A stretch of DNA of 64,000 nt from Fonsecaea monophora (taxonomy: Eukaryota > Ascomycota > Eurotiomycetes > Chaetothyriales > Herpotrichiellaceae): positions 124,001 through 188,000 of the forward strand of contig NW_019173973.1 in NCBI RefSeq assembly GCF_001642475.1, read 5' to 3'. The notes below the pieces were generated by a model. That model worked only from the letters and a program-made list of their open reading frames with translations. It was not told where the DNA came from and searched no databases. Each line of letters begins with the position of its first letter. Position 1 is the first letter of the stretch. Made by a program: the position numbers and the translations under genes. Shown one piece after another: positions 1 through 10,955 of the stretch.

Positions 1-1028
1 GTGAAGGACGACATGGGCAGCAACGGGAACGTGGCTCTCTTCTTCTCAAACCAGAAGAATGCGACAAGGAATACCACGCCAATGATGAGCAGGACATACA
101 CATACACTTTGCCCCATCCAGACGCAGGCCCTTCGTTCCAGGCAAAGTTGAAGAACATCAGACCCAGCACGCCAAGCACGGTGCCAGTGGCATCCAGCTC
201 CTGGAAAGACGCCGAGGGCCCTGCGACGGGCATGGGAGGGACCACAAAGAAGACCAAGACCCCGATCACAACCAGCACCATGGCCAAGACCCAGTACGCC
301 CAAGGCCACCAGACGAACTGGGCGAAGATGCCCGAGAAAATGGCGCCGAGGACAAACCCCACGGGTGCGGTGGCCCCGAAGATGCTGAGAGCCATGTTCT
401 TCCTCCTTCCGGGAGGATAAGTCCGGGCTAGCACGGCGATGCCGTTGGGGAGCAAGATCGCCGGGCCGATACCTTGCATGCCGCGGCAGAAGGCGAAGAA
501 GATCAGGGAGCGCGAGAAGACCGCGAAACCGGCGATCATCGACCACAACGCGAACCAGAAGTAGCCGACCAAGAAGAGCCTCTTGTGTCCGTACAGATCC
601 CCCCATCGCCCGGCGGGGAGAATGAACGTCCCTACCGTCAGGGAGTAGCCTGCAGCAAGCCAAGACAACTGGCCCGGGTTGGTGGTGTTGAAGGAGCGGC
701 CGATGACATGTAGGGGTGCAATGGACTGCGCGAGCGCCGACTGGGTCAGGAGTTGCGCCGAGCTGACGACGGCAATGAACAGGATCTCGTGTGCAAGGGA
801 AAAGGACGGAGGTTTTATTGCGGTGGGCACGCGCGAGACCGTCTTGGTTACGCTGGGCTGGTGGTCCAGAGTCATAGTCCTGGTGGTCGTGATATTTTCG
901 GTGTCGTGCCTGGTCAAGTCCGAGTCCGCGCAGACCGGCCAACTCTCTGCGTTGGCTTCCGTCTCCTTCTGCGTGTGGCTTGTAGTGGCATCAGGTATAG
1001 GCGGCGTCTCAGCCTCCTTCTCCCGCAT
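1..1028 (-). CDS. MFS transporter, DHA2 / Atr1-Amf1-like (3' end cut off by the window)
   Basis: The start is the ATG at 1028-1026. About 342 residues are readable without introns before the window edge, so the C-terminal part is missing. Residues 1-75 form a polar, Thr-rich cytoplasmic tail. After that come hydrophobic segments with the major facilitator signatures: a motif A of the form WGDLYGHKR after the second helix, and a motif C (GATAPVGFVLGAIF) in helix 5 that is typical of proton antiporters. The layout fits the 14-helix DHA2 group, close to yeast Atr1 (aminotriazole/boron efflux) and Amf1 (ammonium). The substrate cannot be read from sequence. A 298-residue overlapping ORF on the same strand is a frame shadow. 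The gene is divergently placed from the ferric reductase, 4.4 kb away. Confidence 0.9.
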   Translation of the reverse strand, partial: MREKEAETPPIPDATTSHTQKETEANAESWPVCADSDLTRHDTENITTTRTMTLDHQPSVTKTVSRVPTAIKPPSFSLAHEILFIAVVSSAQLLTQSALAQSIAPLHVIGRSFNTTNPGQLSWLAAGYSLTVGTFILPAGRWGDLYGHKRLFLVGYFWFALWSMIAGFAVFSRSLIFFAFCRGMQGIGPAILLPNGIAVLARTYPPGRRKNMALSIFGATAPVGFVLGAIFSGIFAQFVWWPWAYWVLAMVLVVIGVLVFFVVPPMPVAGPSASFQELDATGTVLGVLGLMFFNFAWNEGPASGWGKVYVYVLLIIGVVFLVAFFWFEKKRATFPLLPMSSF

Positions 1029-4000
1029 CGGCGGTGCTCCAGGCCGATCGTCACTGTTTTCATGATGTGAATCTATCCCATTGCTGCTCTGTTGTGCATT
1101 TTCTGGTGCTGCCACCGAGCGACCAAGTCGAGGATAATCCCCAGCCATATGTCAGCCTTTTTGATCTATTCTGTCTTCTCTTCAGTGCTCTTTATGTCTG
1201 AGGATCTGTACCGAGTACTCCTTCAGTGTCACCAAAATCCCTCGCGCGAGTGGATGCTGTCTCAATTTTATCTGACACAAGAGAATCTCAAGACAATAGG
1301 TCAGTCGGTGGATGTTCCGTTTCTAGATTTGATTGGTGTGATGGCACAATGACGTTTTTTTTTTTTTCGGGGGCTCTCTCGCCTCAAAAGCAAAGAAAGG
1401 TATATGAGAGAACAAAATAAGTGAGAATTGATATCGCCGTGGATTGAGATTCGCGAAGGGAAATATGAGGATATTATAGCGTCAATCAAGAGAGTATATA
1501 TCCCCTCGCTCGGACAAACAGATCCAGCTAGCCAGCTAGTCAGGGCTGTACGAGGTGGAAAAGTTGACGTCGATCCCATGTGCCATCATGGAGCCTCAGA
1601 GGACCGTAGCCGACACTGGAGTGCGATATGCTTCGTACTACTGACTGACAGGTCCCAGCTCCCACCACTGAGAGAGGTATGTACAAAGAAACGAAAAGAC
1701 GCCCGAACTAACAGCGTGGGCCCCAGCACCTCTACGAGGTATGTACTCGTACAGGTCGGCGCGGCGATATCGGTAAATGAAAACTGAATAGAGGGTGTCA
1801 AATGGCCGAAAGTAGAAGAAAGGGGCAAGAGACAGCGAGCGGAGCGTGAAAAGGCACCGTGGCTCCGGAGGTGCGGAGGCTCTACTGCTGACTGGGTATG
1901 AACTGGGCGAGCACATGCCAAAGGCCGGAAAGTATAGCCAGTCACCGGAAGACAATTTCGTCAGGGATATCTACCTAGGCCGTGCCACCCACGTGCTAGA
2001 TTAGGTACGTACTTAGTAAGTATGCCGCGTATCGAGAAGACTTTGTACCCAGTACGAGGAGTCGAGAGGCCCGAATTATCAAACCACCGTCCCCACAGGA
2101 TAGAAAACAGTGTAAAAGAGGCGGAGAATGTTCCGCCTTCGGTGACTTTGGTATGAGTAAGAGTCAATGTATACAATATACTATCTCTCCTTCTCCTGGA
2201 GCTGGATCAGATATATCTGGAAGTTCTACGCCGTCTATATCCCTTTTCCTCTTTTCGCGTCAGTCTTGTGAAGAAGCCGGATCGAAGGGATTCTCTACGG
2301 CTGCGATCTAGCCAGAATTGTCGAGACGGCGGAGCTATCTCCCAAGGCCGTAGATAGACACCATAGTGACCAACTCGTAGTAACAGATATGTTTGCAGGA
2401 AATCAGGCGTCGAGGGGTAATAGAGACCAAGGTGTGGAAAAGCAGCCATTGTGTTCGCAGTATTTTATAATCTTCATTTGTTACTACAGTGGTTAGAACT
2501 CAACAGTACAATACAATTGACCAAGAATTCGCAGCGAAGCTGTGCCCCTTGATACATGGCGAAGACAGATAAATATGAGATATAGTCGAAATATCCCTAG
2601 GCGGATGTGGTAGATAGAATAATATGGCATAATATGGCAAACAATGACGTCTGCGCATCTCTGCATTTCAACACCCTCGCCATGACCACGTTCACGGTCT
2701 TCAGAAAGTCCATCAACCACAGTGGCGTCATACGTATGTTTTATCTGTGGCGAGATCTCTTATGATTAGCACGGTTAAGCTCCATCTACCTGCACCTTTG
2801 TCCGGATGCCGCGTATGTGTCTGCGGCCGTTCCCCGGGTCCGATCCCTGCTCCCCGAACAAAATCCAGACGGCACAGACCCCTTCGGCAAACTAGTGAAC
2901 TTGAAAAAAATGCCACAAGCCATCTTGAGGGATTCAAAGGGGAATCAACATTGGAGGAGGAAGCAGAGACCGAATGAAACCCCACGTGGATAGCGCATGC
3001 TGTTTCTAATAATGGACAGAGATCACAAAAGAGATATACGGAGTACAAGTGCGTATGCACACAATGGCGGCACCGTGAACTCCTCTGCCCTAGCAGCCAT
3101 TCCACTCCCTGCAACAGAGTCGTTCTTTTCATGTCGTACATCACAAAGGCAAGTATCCCGCACAGTTGAGATAACGAAGTTGCAGAGATTGCGCACGACA
3201 AGGATTAGACAGTTTTGAAGAATTGCCCGATTCAGCAGCTCATGACCCCTTTCGCTACTGATTGCCTGGTACAGCCCCGCCGTCACTCGGTATGGTCAGA
3301 CTCGCCATTCCAGCCCGATTTACCGCAACGTACGGCCGTGAACCCCATACTCGTAGGGTTCATATGAATCCAGCAAAAATAAACACTGGTAGCCGCTGGT
3401 CTAAGTCACCCGGCGCAAGTGTTTGATCGATCTATCGCAGACTACTATCCAGCAAGAGGGATGATGATACAATAAAATCGGATATGAAGGTCAGTCTGAT
3501 ATCGCGGAACGCAATCTCAAAAGCTCCAGGACTATTTCGGAATATCAGAGAGAAGATGACCCAAACCAAGAGAGTTCCCTCGCGCATGCGGATATCCAAT
3601 GAGTGCCAACATGATCGGGAGCGGTGCAGAACCAGGCAGACCGCAAAGGAGCCGTGACATTATCTCATGCGAAAGTTCCCTTGGGTCGACTCTGTTGATG
3701 GTGCCAGGGACAGACTCCACTGCAGAGTGGCTTGACGACTCGAACGTCTTGTCCTGGACCTCGAATCTCCGCGACCTGGCAAGAAACACATGAGGGGCTT
3801 CATAGTGGGACGTAGACCCAACTCAACGTCGGACATCGCTGGGTCGGAAATGTAGAGGACTGGATCAGAAAAGGTTTCTGCATTCCGGCTGTATACCGAA
3901 AATCCAAAGATCGCTGCGAGTGAGTTAAAGAGGACCACTATGGTTGAGGTGCACAAGGGTGGAGATTTGGAGTATAAAGGGTCAGGCGCGGAATACTTCC

Positions 4001-5432
4001 CAAAAGACCACTATCTTGGTACTCGAACAGGGATTGCCGACGACCACATGTCCTGGCTGCGTGGTCGGGAAGATCACCATGTGGAAGCTGTGCCCGAAGA
4101 CGAGCAAAATCTGTGACAATAGCAAGCGAAAGAGGACTATGCCACGTAGGGTGACATAGCCGTAGCCCCTCGTGCGTGGTCGAGGGGGTTGATGTTCCAC
4201 CGCCCCTTGCAGAGAAGAAGCATTCGTCACCACGACACTGCACCGCATTTTGCAGTTGCACTGCATGCATTATTCGGCATCTATCGTCCGTGCCTGGAAT
4301 GTTCCCTGATGTAAAACACTAGTCAATGTTGAGCCGGAGGTCCGTTGCTGGCGATTCAACGAGTAAGGTGAAGAGAGGTCGTTGACGATCCTCGAGATCC
4401 ACGGGACGCAGGAAGGCCAGGGCTACGAGCCTACCTACATACCTACAGTACGATAGCCAATACGGAAATAGAAAACGGCCAAGGCTGATACCGATTAGAT
4501 TGATAGCGGGCACTCGGCGAAACTACTTGTTTCAGGTTGCGGCGAGTAGGAGAGCAACCGGCGCAGACATGATTGGCTGAACTGTTATCGTGGCTGGGCA
4601 TTCCCGGTCGCTTGAGATTGGTCCGACCCAGATCCACCAATCGGAAAACCGCCTGCTGGTCTTGGCAGGCACCCGCCCGCATCCTCCTTCGACCACCTGG
4701 TCATTTCCTTTCCTCCTTTTCTCCTCCATGGAGAGATCAACCTCTACTCGGTACGTAATATTCGAATGCATCTACGAGTACCTTGCTCATGTTTTTGTTC
4801 TCAGGTGACCGAGGATTTTAGCGCATGCCTTATCTGCGCCTCCCACAGCTTAGGAATTTGGTTGTTGGGTTCATGGATTCGAGGATTCTCTGTCTCGCCG
4901 TGTCACCTTCCTGCCCCTTATGCCCTTCTATGGTCGCCACCCGCTTCTCTGGCCCTTGTTGTTGTACAACGCCGGACATTCCTTCAATATTAATAGTCGC
5001 AAGCTATGTCCCCTCCGGGGGATCGAAATCACATGGACCATGTGCGGCCCGTTAGCCCTTATATAGATAAACAAAGCTCACCCATTCTGCCCATGAGCGG
5101 GAAAGCTTCGTTTCAGACCAGGTCGGTTTACCCCACACAAGTCATTACCACGCATCTTGGCCCTTGGATTCGTCATCTCGCTAAGTCTCGAGATCTTGGG
5201 TGATTTAAATATCAAAGTGACTACAACCTAGGTCCAACAGCTGTTCCTTGGCGTTTTCTTCTTCATCACTGGGACCATCGGGGGAGTCTGTGTCACCTTC
5301 TCAATGCTCGTCTGGTATACTGTGCATTCTCGGTGATCCAAGGCATCTGCCGTCTGCCTGATTGCCTAACGAGCCGGGCTCGTCTGTTGCTCTTTCTCTT
5401 TTGCCTCTCGAGGTATTGCCGCCTTTCAAAAG
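1029..5432. other. 4.4-kb stretch without a convincing gene
   Basis: All open frames here are under 120 codons, overlap each other on both strands and have no domain I recognise. Two minus-strand frames at 3660-4266 carry a hydrophobic stretch but are broken by stops and do not join through good splice sites. The region contains two copies of a recurrent 10-mer (GTACCGAGTA and its complement, at 1208 and 4745). The last several hundred bases probably include the promoter and leader of the ferric reductase. Confidence 0.6.
1208..1218 (+). repeat. Recurrent intergenic motif GTACCGAGTAC, copy 1
   Basis: The 11-mer GTACCGAGTAC is found here and again at 25719-25729. Its 10-mer core GTACCGAGTA also occurs at 49736-49745 and, in reverse complement, at 4745-4754. 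All four copies are intergenic. The function is unknown. Confidence 0.5.
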
Positions 5433-7283
5433 ATGACGTTCTTTTCTTATTCCCTTGCGATGGCAACCGTGTTTGCGGCCACGCAGGCTGCGACGACGGG
5501 CAATTCATCGACCACCGGGGCTCCAAGTTATCAGAATAGTGCAGCACAAGCTCAACGCGAAGCACTCAACCGGACCATCGCCCACTCCTACATTTGGGCA
5601 TTGCTGGGTGTTGTCGCCTTGCTCCTCGCCTATTCATGGACCTTGCGGCTCAACGCACACATTCGACACTTGGCCTCCATGTCAGGCGCAGGCGCTCTTC
5701 GATACTTTTCTAGCTCCTCGCCCGCCATCAGTCTAAGCAAGAGCAAGTTGCTATACGCGCCGGTCCTCTTCTATCGACGGGCACGAGAGATCAGGTTTTC
5801 TAAACATATCACACTGGGAACAGTTCCAACACGACTGCAAACTCTATTCATTATGTCAGTTGTCATCATCAATTTTTTCCTCTGCACCTGGAACATCCCA
5901 TGGTCGCAAGCAGAGCAGCAGGTTTTGCCTATTCTTAGAAACCGGACCGGTACACTGGCGATAGCCAACATGATCCCAATCATGGTCATGTCGACAGTTA
6001 AAAACCCCCTGATAACGATGCTGGACATTTCGTACGATACATTCAATCTGATGCACCGCTGGTTTGGTCGTCTCACTATCTTGGAGGCCACTACTCATGT
6101 CCTGTGTTGGCTCATTGCAAAAGTGCAGTCAAGCGGCTGGGCAGCAGTGAAGGCGTCACTGAACAGTCCTTTCATTTACAGTGGCTTGATTGCCGCCATC
6201 AGCCTCATCCTCATCTTGTTCTCAAGTCCCAAGATGATCCGAAGCTTGTCTTACGAGTTTTTCCATCACCTACATGTCGTCCTGGTTGTGTTGGTCCTGG
6301 CATTCCTCTGGATGCACCTTGACGGTACATATCAAAAGGGCTTTTTGCTCGGAGCGATTATAATTTGGGCCACAGCAAGATTCTTCAGACTCGCGACATT
6401 GGTTTACAGAAGTATTGGAAGTGGTGGGACCAAGGCCAAGGTGGAACCCCTCAACGGTGGCGTGGTGAAGATCACGATCACTAACCCGAGGCCTTGGACG
6501 TATCGACCCGGCCAATCGCTATATTTGACAATCCCTTCAATCGGCCTATGGACTGCGCATCCCTTTTCTGTCGCATGGTCCGGGGTCGAGGAAGCTTTGA
6601 ACCGATCGTCTTCCCTCAAATCCAATTACAGCGAAAAGAGACCTGCCATTCATATATACTCCAAGGACATTGAGAAACGTGGAGACGAAACAATATCCCT
6701 GATTGTCAAAAAGCAAAACGGCATGACAAACAAACTCTGGCAGCGTGCAATGACTGCAGGAGCAGGGTTGGAGGTCAATGCGTTGATTGAAGGACCTTAC
6801 GGAAACGAACGAAGTATGTCAAGCTACGGGACTGTCCTCCTCTTTGCAAGCGGTGTCGGCATTACACATCAACTTGGGTATGTCAAACAGCTCGTTGAAG
6901 GCTACGGACATGGTACAGTAGCGGCGAAACGAGTCACGCTTGTGTGGGTTATACCGTCTACAGAATGTCTCGACTGGATCCGATCATGGATGCATGAGAT
7001 TCTATGCTTGGAAGGGCGTAGAGAGGTGCTCAAAGTCCTCTTATACGTCACTCGGGCCAACCTCAGCCAGCCTATCCGAAGCCCAAGCGAACACGTTCAG
7101 ATGGCACGAGGACGACCGGACGTCAAGGCCCTCGTTGCGGCGGAAGCACAGCAGAAAGTTGGTTGTATGGGCGTGAGTGTCTGTGCTGGCGGGGGCCTGG
7201 CAGATGAAGTCAGGCGTGCGTGTCGGACGATGCTTGACCAGGGCGTGAATGTGGACTTCATTGAGGAAGGCTTCGGGTGGTGA
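5433..7283 (+). CDS. Ferric reductase-like transmembrane protein (FRE/NOX family)
   Basis: This is a 616-residue single-exon protein. The family moves electrons from cytosolic NADPH through FAD and two hemes to extracellular ferric or cupric ions before uptake. Residues 1-20 resemble a signal sequence, and the next helix is at about 52-72. The ferric reductase domain (about 135-325) carries candidate heme ligands H209 (in HRWFGRL), H222, H281 (in HHLHV) and H295. The FAD site follows at RPGQSLYL (358-365) and HPFSVAW (376-382). The NADPH side has a GPYG element (about 454) and a glycine-rich ASGVGITH (about 472). The protein ends in the family's usual aromatic tail (GFGW). The first ATG, in an acceptable context, was taken as the start. 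The family also includes oxidases, so iron reduction is inferred. Confidence 0.9.
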   Translation: MTFFSYSLAMATVFAATQAATTGNSSTTGAPSYQNSAAQAQREALNRTIAHSYIWALLGVVALLLAYSWTLRLNAHIRHLASMSGAGALRYFSSSSPAISLSKSKLLYAPVLFYRRAREIRFSKHITLGTVPTRLQTLFIMSVVIINFFLCTWNIPWSQAEQQVLPILRNRTGTLAIANMIPIMVMSTVKNPLITMLDISYDTFNLMHRWFGRLTILEATTHVLCWLIAKVQSSGWAAVKASLNSPFIYSGLIAAISLILILFSSPKMIRSLSYEFFHHLHVVLVVLVLAFLWMHLDGTYQKGFLLGAIIIWATARFFRLATLVYRSIGSGGTKAKVEPLNGGVVKITITNPRPWTYRPGQSLYLTIPSIGLWTAHPFSVAWSGVEEALNRSSSLKSNYSEKRPAIHIYSKDIEKRGDETISLIVKKQNGMTNKLWQRAMTAGAGLEVNALIEGPYGNERSMSSYGTVLLFASGVGITHQLGYVKQLVEGYGHGTVAAKRVTLVWVIPSTECLDWIRSWMHEILCLEGRREVLKVLLYVTRANLSQPIRSPSEHVQMARGRPDVKALVAAEAQQKVGCMGVSVCAGGGLADEVRRACRTMLDQGVNVDFIEEGFGW

Positions 7284-8149
7284 TGGGGCAGAGTTGCTTC
7301 CTTTTCTTTTCTCTTTGGCTGGATTGTGCCGTACTTCGTATAGATTGACCCTTTGTTGGCCTTTTACTTCGACTCTTGAGTTCTTCTATCGATAATTGAT
7401 TACATTTTGACGCTCCGTACCTCATATACCTGACACTGAGTAAGGGTGAGAGCTGATTGGTGGAAGCTGAACCAGCAGACCAGGCACGCAGGCAGCCAGG
7501 CGAAGCAAAACTGACAAACGCTGCAAATCTCGCAAACTTTTTGACAAACAAGCCTACCTCCAACCCATCATGGGCACCTGAACATATTGATCGTGTGCTT
7601 ACCGTTTATTCCATCATAGCAACCAACGACCTTCAACAAATTACGAGTCTCTTCTCCTTCCTCCAGTACACGTGTCTCGCTCTTTATGACCTCCTAAAAG
7701 TCCTTCGGCCAATACTGTCCAAGTTATACCCCGATCCCTTCAAAATCCCCTGATCCGACAGTGAGAGACAACTAGTGACACTATAAGCTGGCTAGCCTCT
7801 CAGCGCCGCGACGCTTTGCGCAACTCACCCTCGATTGTCAGCAAGCGTCACATGAGCTCAAACAAGTCGACAACCCGAAGACGAGTCACGGCAGCGGTTC
7901 CTTATCTCACGTCTCTGCCTGAACTGGCGCCGTCTCATGAGCACCAATTTCTTCGACCTGTTACCGTCAGTGGTTAAATTCCAGAGTAGTGCGGAGTGGT
8001 AGTAGTCCTCTCATTACAAGAGGTCTTCTGCTAGCCGCTCCTTGCATTACTCACGCCAAAAATTGATCCTCGTCCATCGACGTATTCATCGACAACAACA
8101 CGCAATAGCCCACCTCGTGACTTACCATAGCGCCCACAAATATCTCAAC
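7284..8149. other. Intergenic region
   Basis: Nothing convincing is present. A 98-codon plus-strand frame at 7457-7753 opens with TTG and has no ATG start. It is probably chance or part of a leader for the gene at 8150. Confidence 0.5.
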
Positions 8150-8500
8150 ATGCCACCCCCGCGAAGGAGAAACGGCAGTAACGACAGTGCCAGGACCACG
8201 GCATTCGGGAGAGCATACCCCAATTTGCAGAGAGCCCTGTTGTTGTCATGTGAAGTCGGTCCATTTCTCCTCATCGCCACCATCCTGACGTGCGCTGGCA
8301 TTTGGAAACGGCCCATGTGGCAAAGAGCATTGCTGTGGCGAGCGGCTCTTTGGAGTTTCCTCTCAAGGTGGATTCTCGTTGGTTGCGCCATCACCTGGAC
8401 TTGGAATGAATGGGGTCAAGAGGAACGGCGCGAGCAGACGGCAAATGATCTTCGACCGGGGCAACGCCAGAACGAAGGACAAGAGGGCCAACCACAGTGA
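8150..8500 (+). CDS. Small two-helix membrane protein, unknown function
   Basis: This is a 116-residue protein I do not recognise. The start at 8150 (context tcaacATGcc) is preferred over an in-frame codon at 8042, which would add 36 residues of low-complexity His/Arg-rich sequence. There is a basic N-terminus (PPPRRRNG), hydrophobic helices at about 31-51 and 63-80, and a Gln/Glu-rich polar tail. No catalytic motif is visible. No introns are needed. Coding status rests on the ORF, the two helices and the start context. Confidence 0.55.
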   Translation: MPPPRRRNGSNDSARTTAFGRAYPNLQRALLLSCEVGPFLLIATILTCAGIWKRPMWQRALLWRAALWSFLSRWILVGCAITWTWNEWGQEERREQTANDLRPGQRQNEGQEGQPQ

Positions 8501-9342
8501 GTGAGTGCAGCATCCAAATAGCGACGGCCCTTTTAAAATTCGATGGAGGTGGTCCCTCGGACCTGGATGATGGCAACCCTCTACCACTCATCATCTCCTC
8601 GCATGAATTAGCCGCCAGAACATGTTACAAGTGGTCGTGCATCTCTCGGACCGTTCAGAGTCCAGTCCCAAGTATCAACAACCGCAGGCTGGTTGTACAC
8701 ACGGGATTCATGCACGAGGGTGTTCATGGCTATGTCTATATCCAACATGGTCGACACCCGGACATTTTCCGCTGCGGACTGTCCAGCGACCTCTCTTTCA
8801 ACTGAGGGGCAATCATGGAAAAGCGACGCAGCGAGATCATTTACTGTTCCGACTGGAGTGGACGGAGTCCAGTCTGCGTATGGGGAGCTGGCTCCGGGGA
8901 GCGATTTGTTCATCATCACGCATATTGGGAAAAGGCCGCGCCTCAACCCCCTTCGCCACGTCCCACACAGGATTCCGCGCCGTATGGATCCTCTCGCCGT
9001 GTTTCTGTGGCGCAATGACTCCTCTCAGGTGCGAGAGCTGCAGTCACATCATGCGCTTTGGCAGACCTATTCATTTGTATTCCTAGTTTTCGGGCAGAGG
9101 GTTCTTCCCTCGGCCTAGGCACGGCGCATCTTACAGGCTGGTTGATAATTTTGATCGTTGGTAACGAGACGAACGAAGCTGCCTCTCCCGCGACGCTCCA
9201 CGGGTCTTTGTAATCTTACTTCACACTTTACGATTCTCTCATCACTACCTTCGCTGTGGCTATAAGCGAAACTCTATTGTTTGTCGCTAAATCATCGTTT
9301 CGCCACCACATGCCACCTGCCATTCTATTTTCCGTGTATCAT
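8501..9342. other. Intergenic region with one weak minus-strand ORF
   Basis: The only notable item is a minus-strand frame at 8608-9015, listed separately. Otherwise this is the 3' flank of the aldolase gene. Confidence 0.5.
8608..8919 (-). CDS. Possible small protein of about 100 residues, unknown
   Basis: A minus-strand open frame begins at paired ATG codons near 8919 and ends at 8608. An in-frame ATG at 9015 would add 33 basic residues. Codon use looks coding-like, but I recognise no domain, and overlapping plus-strand frames of similar length exist. Treat it as a hypothesis that needs transcript evidence. Confidence 0.25.
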   Translation of the reverse strand: MMMNKSLPGASSPYADWTPSTPVGTVNDLAASLFHDCPSVEREVAGQSAAENVRVSTMLDIDIAMNTLVHESRVYNQPAVVDTWDWTLNGPRDARPLVTCSGG

Positions 9343-10322
9343 TCATTTCCTGAATTCGCCTTTGCTGTGATAGTCCTCCCAGTCGACGTAGACCTGGAAC
9401 TCGGCGTAGCTGGTCTGGTCGTCGGTCTCCATCTTGTTGGTGTAGGTGGCCTCTTCGTCCGAGATGAGCACCTTGGCCAAGTTGCCGCCTTGGCTTGCGG
9501 CCTCGGCCAGCAGCTGGCCCTGGCAGGCGTGTTCCATGCTGAGGAACAGGAAGGCGGCCTCGTCGACCGTCTTGCCCACGGTCAACAGGCCGTGGTTCCG
9601 CAAGATACAGGCCTTGTTGGTCGGGCCCAGGGCCTTTGCGATCTCGGCACCTTCCTCGCTCGCGAGCACGACGCCGCCATACGAGTTGTAGACCGAGTGG
9701 GAGTTGTAGAATTTGCAGGCATCCTGGGTCAGCATCTCCAGTGGCCGGCCGAACACGGACCAGGCCTTGCCGTAGACGGTGTGTGCGTGGCAGATCGCAG
9801 TCACGTCCGGGCGGGCTTTGTGGACCTCGCTGTGGATTAAGAAGCCAGCTGCGTTGGGGGGTCGGGTTCTGTTTCCTCCCACGACCTTGCCCGACAGGTC
9901 CACTGCGATCATGTCGCTTGCTTTAAGAAGGCCGAAATGCACGCCCAGCGCTGTTTGGTGATTAGCTTTATGGTCCTCGTCTGTCGAAAAAGGGAACACT
10001 TGTTGAATGGGAACGTACGATTGGTCCAGAAGACTTCGTGGTTCTCCGGATCTCTCACACTGATATGTCCTGATATTCCCTCGACGAAGCCCTCTCGTGC
10101 CCAATGCCGGAAAGCCGCGGCCATATGTTCAAGCTGCCACTGGCGTTGGGCGGCGAAGTTGTCGAATTTGGGAACACCAGGCAACATCACGTCGCCGTGC
10201 GAGATGGCCGCGAGGGGCGACTTGTCTTGCATGCCGTGTACATGTTCTTCCTTCCCAGGAGTAACGGATTTTGAGGCCAAGGGGCCGGAAGGGAGGATAT
10301 CGCTGATCGCAGAGGGGGCCAT
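9343..10322 (-). CDS. Class II aldolase/adducin-domain protein
   Basis: There are two exons, 10322-10019 and 9950-9343, and the intron 9951-10018 (68 nt; gtacgt, gctaatc, cag) restores a conserved TNPLGVHFG stretch. The product has 303 residues. The class II aldolase/adducin fold covers about residues 60-270. Zinc-binding candidates are H156 and H158 in CHAHTVYG and the His of RNHGLLTVG. In bacteria the family includes fuculose-phosphate and ribulose-5-phosphate aldolases or epimerases. Fungal members are usually uncharacterised cytosolic enzymes, so the substrate is unknown. The start is the ATG at 10322. An earlier in-frame start at 10406 would add a 28-residue hydrophobic leader and is less likely. 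The gene is divergent from palA, with 633 bp between the two starts. Confidence 0.88.
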
Positions 10323-10955
10323 TTTGGCAGAGGGCAGAAGTTGAGGGCTAGGAAACAGAAAATAGACAAACAATGGAAGAGGCAATGATATAGAGAGAAA
10401 TCTCAACGTCGCTGAAACACGTTTTGAACGCAGGATAGTCTTGAGAAGTCGGCGTTTGTGACGAGCGGTATTAGATATGAAAGAAGAAGAAGAAGAAGAG
10501 AACTTGGTAGGAGATAGTAGTCTAAAGGGCGTGAGGAGCGTGAAGGGCGTCGAGGATCCGATGGCAAAAAGATAGACATCTCATTGGAGCGAACGAGGGG
10601 CAACTGGTGGATGTGTGCATGGAGAACTCCGCCGCCCTTCGATTGGGTCTTTCATGACGGGTTGGGCGCCATGCTGAGTTTGAGGATGAGCTTCGATTTA
10701 CAACATTGGCATTCGGAGAAGAGTGCGGTACTCCGATTGAGCTATCGTAGGTGTCCACTGGGGTGGGACGTTGATTGAAGGTTGGTCTCAAGACGAGCAG
10801 ATGAATAAGGCTGCGGAACATGCATTTGTTGCGAGGCTCAGATGCAGCCTTGCCCAGGCTGACGTCACACAGCCTTGGTCGCAAACAACACGGACCTTTC
10901 ACACTTGACTTGATTCTCAGCCGTAGTCTCTGTTGCGCCGCACAATCACTACAGC
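10323..10955. promoter_or_regulatory. Divergent promoter region between the aldolase gene and palA
   Basis: This is 633 bp between two divergent starts. It contains a GAA-rich tract at 10480-10500. I identified no specific binding site with confidence. Confidence 0.45.

Noticed and set aside
46..942. 298-codon minus-strand ORF overlapping the MFS gene
   Set aside because: It is Arg/His/Leu-rich with no domain. The adjacent frame gives clear MFS motifs, so this is a GC-driven shadow.
3532..4270. Minus-strand frames with a hydrophobic stretch, possible decayed gene
   Set aside because: Several stops, no consistent splice signals and no recognisable family. Kept only as a remark in the gene-free region.
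7457..7753. 98-codon plus-strand frame
   Set aside because: No ATG start, no family, and within the likely leader of the 8150 gene.
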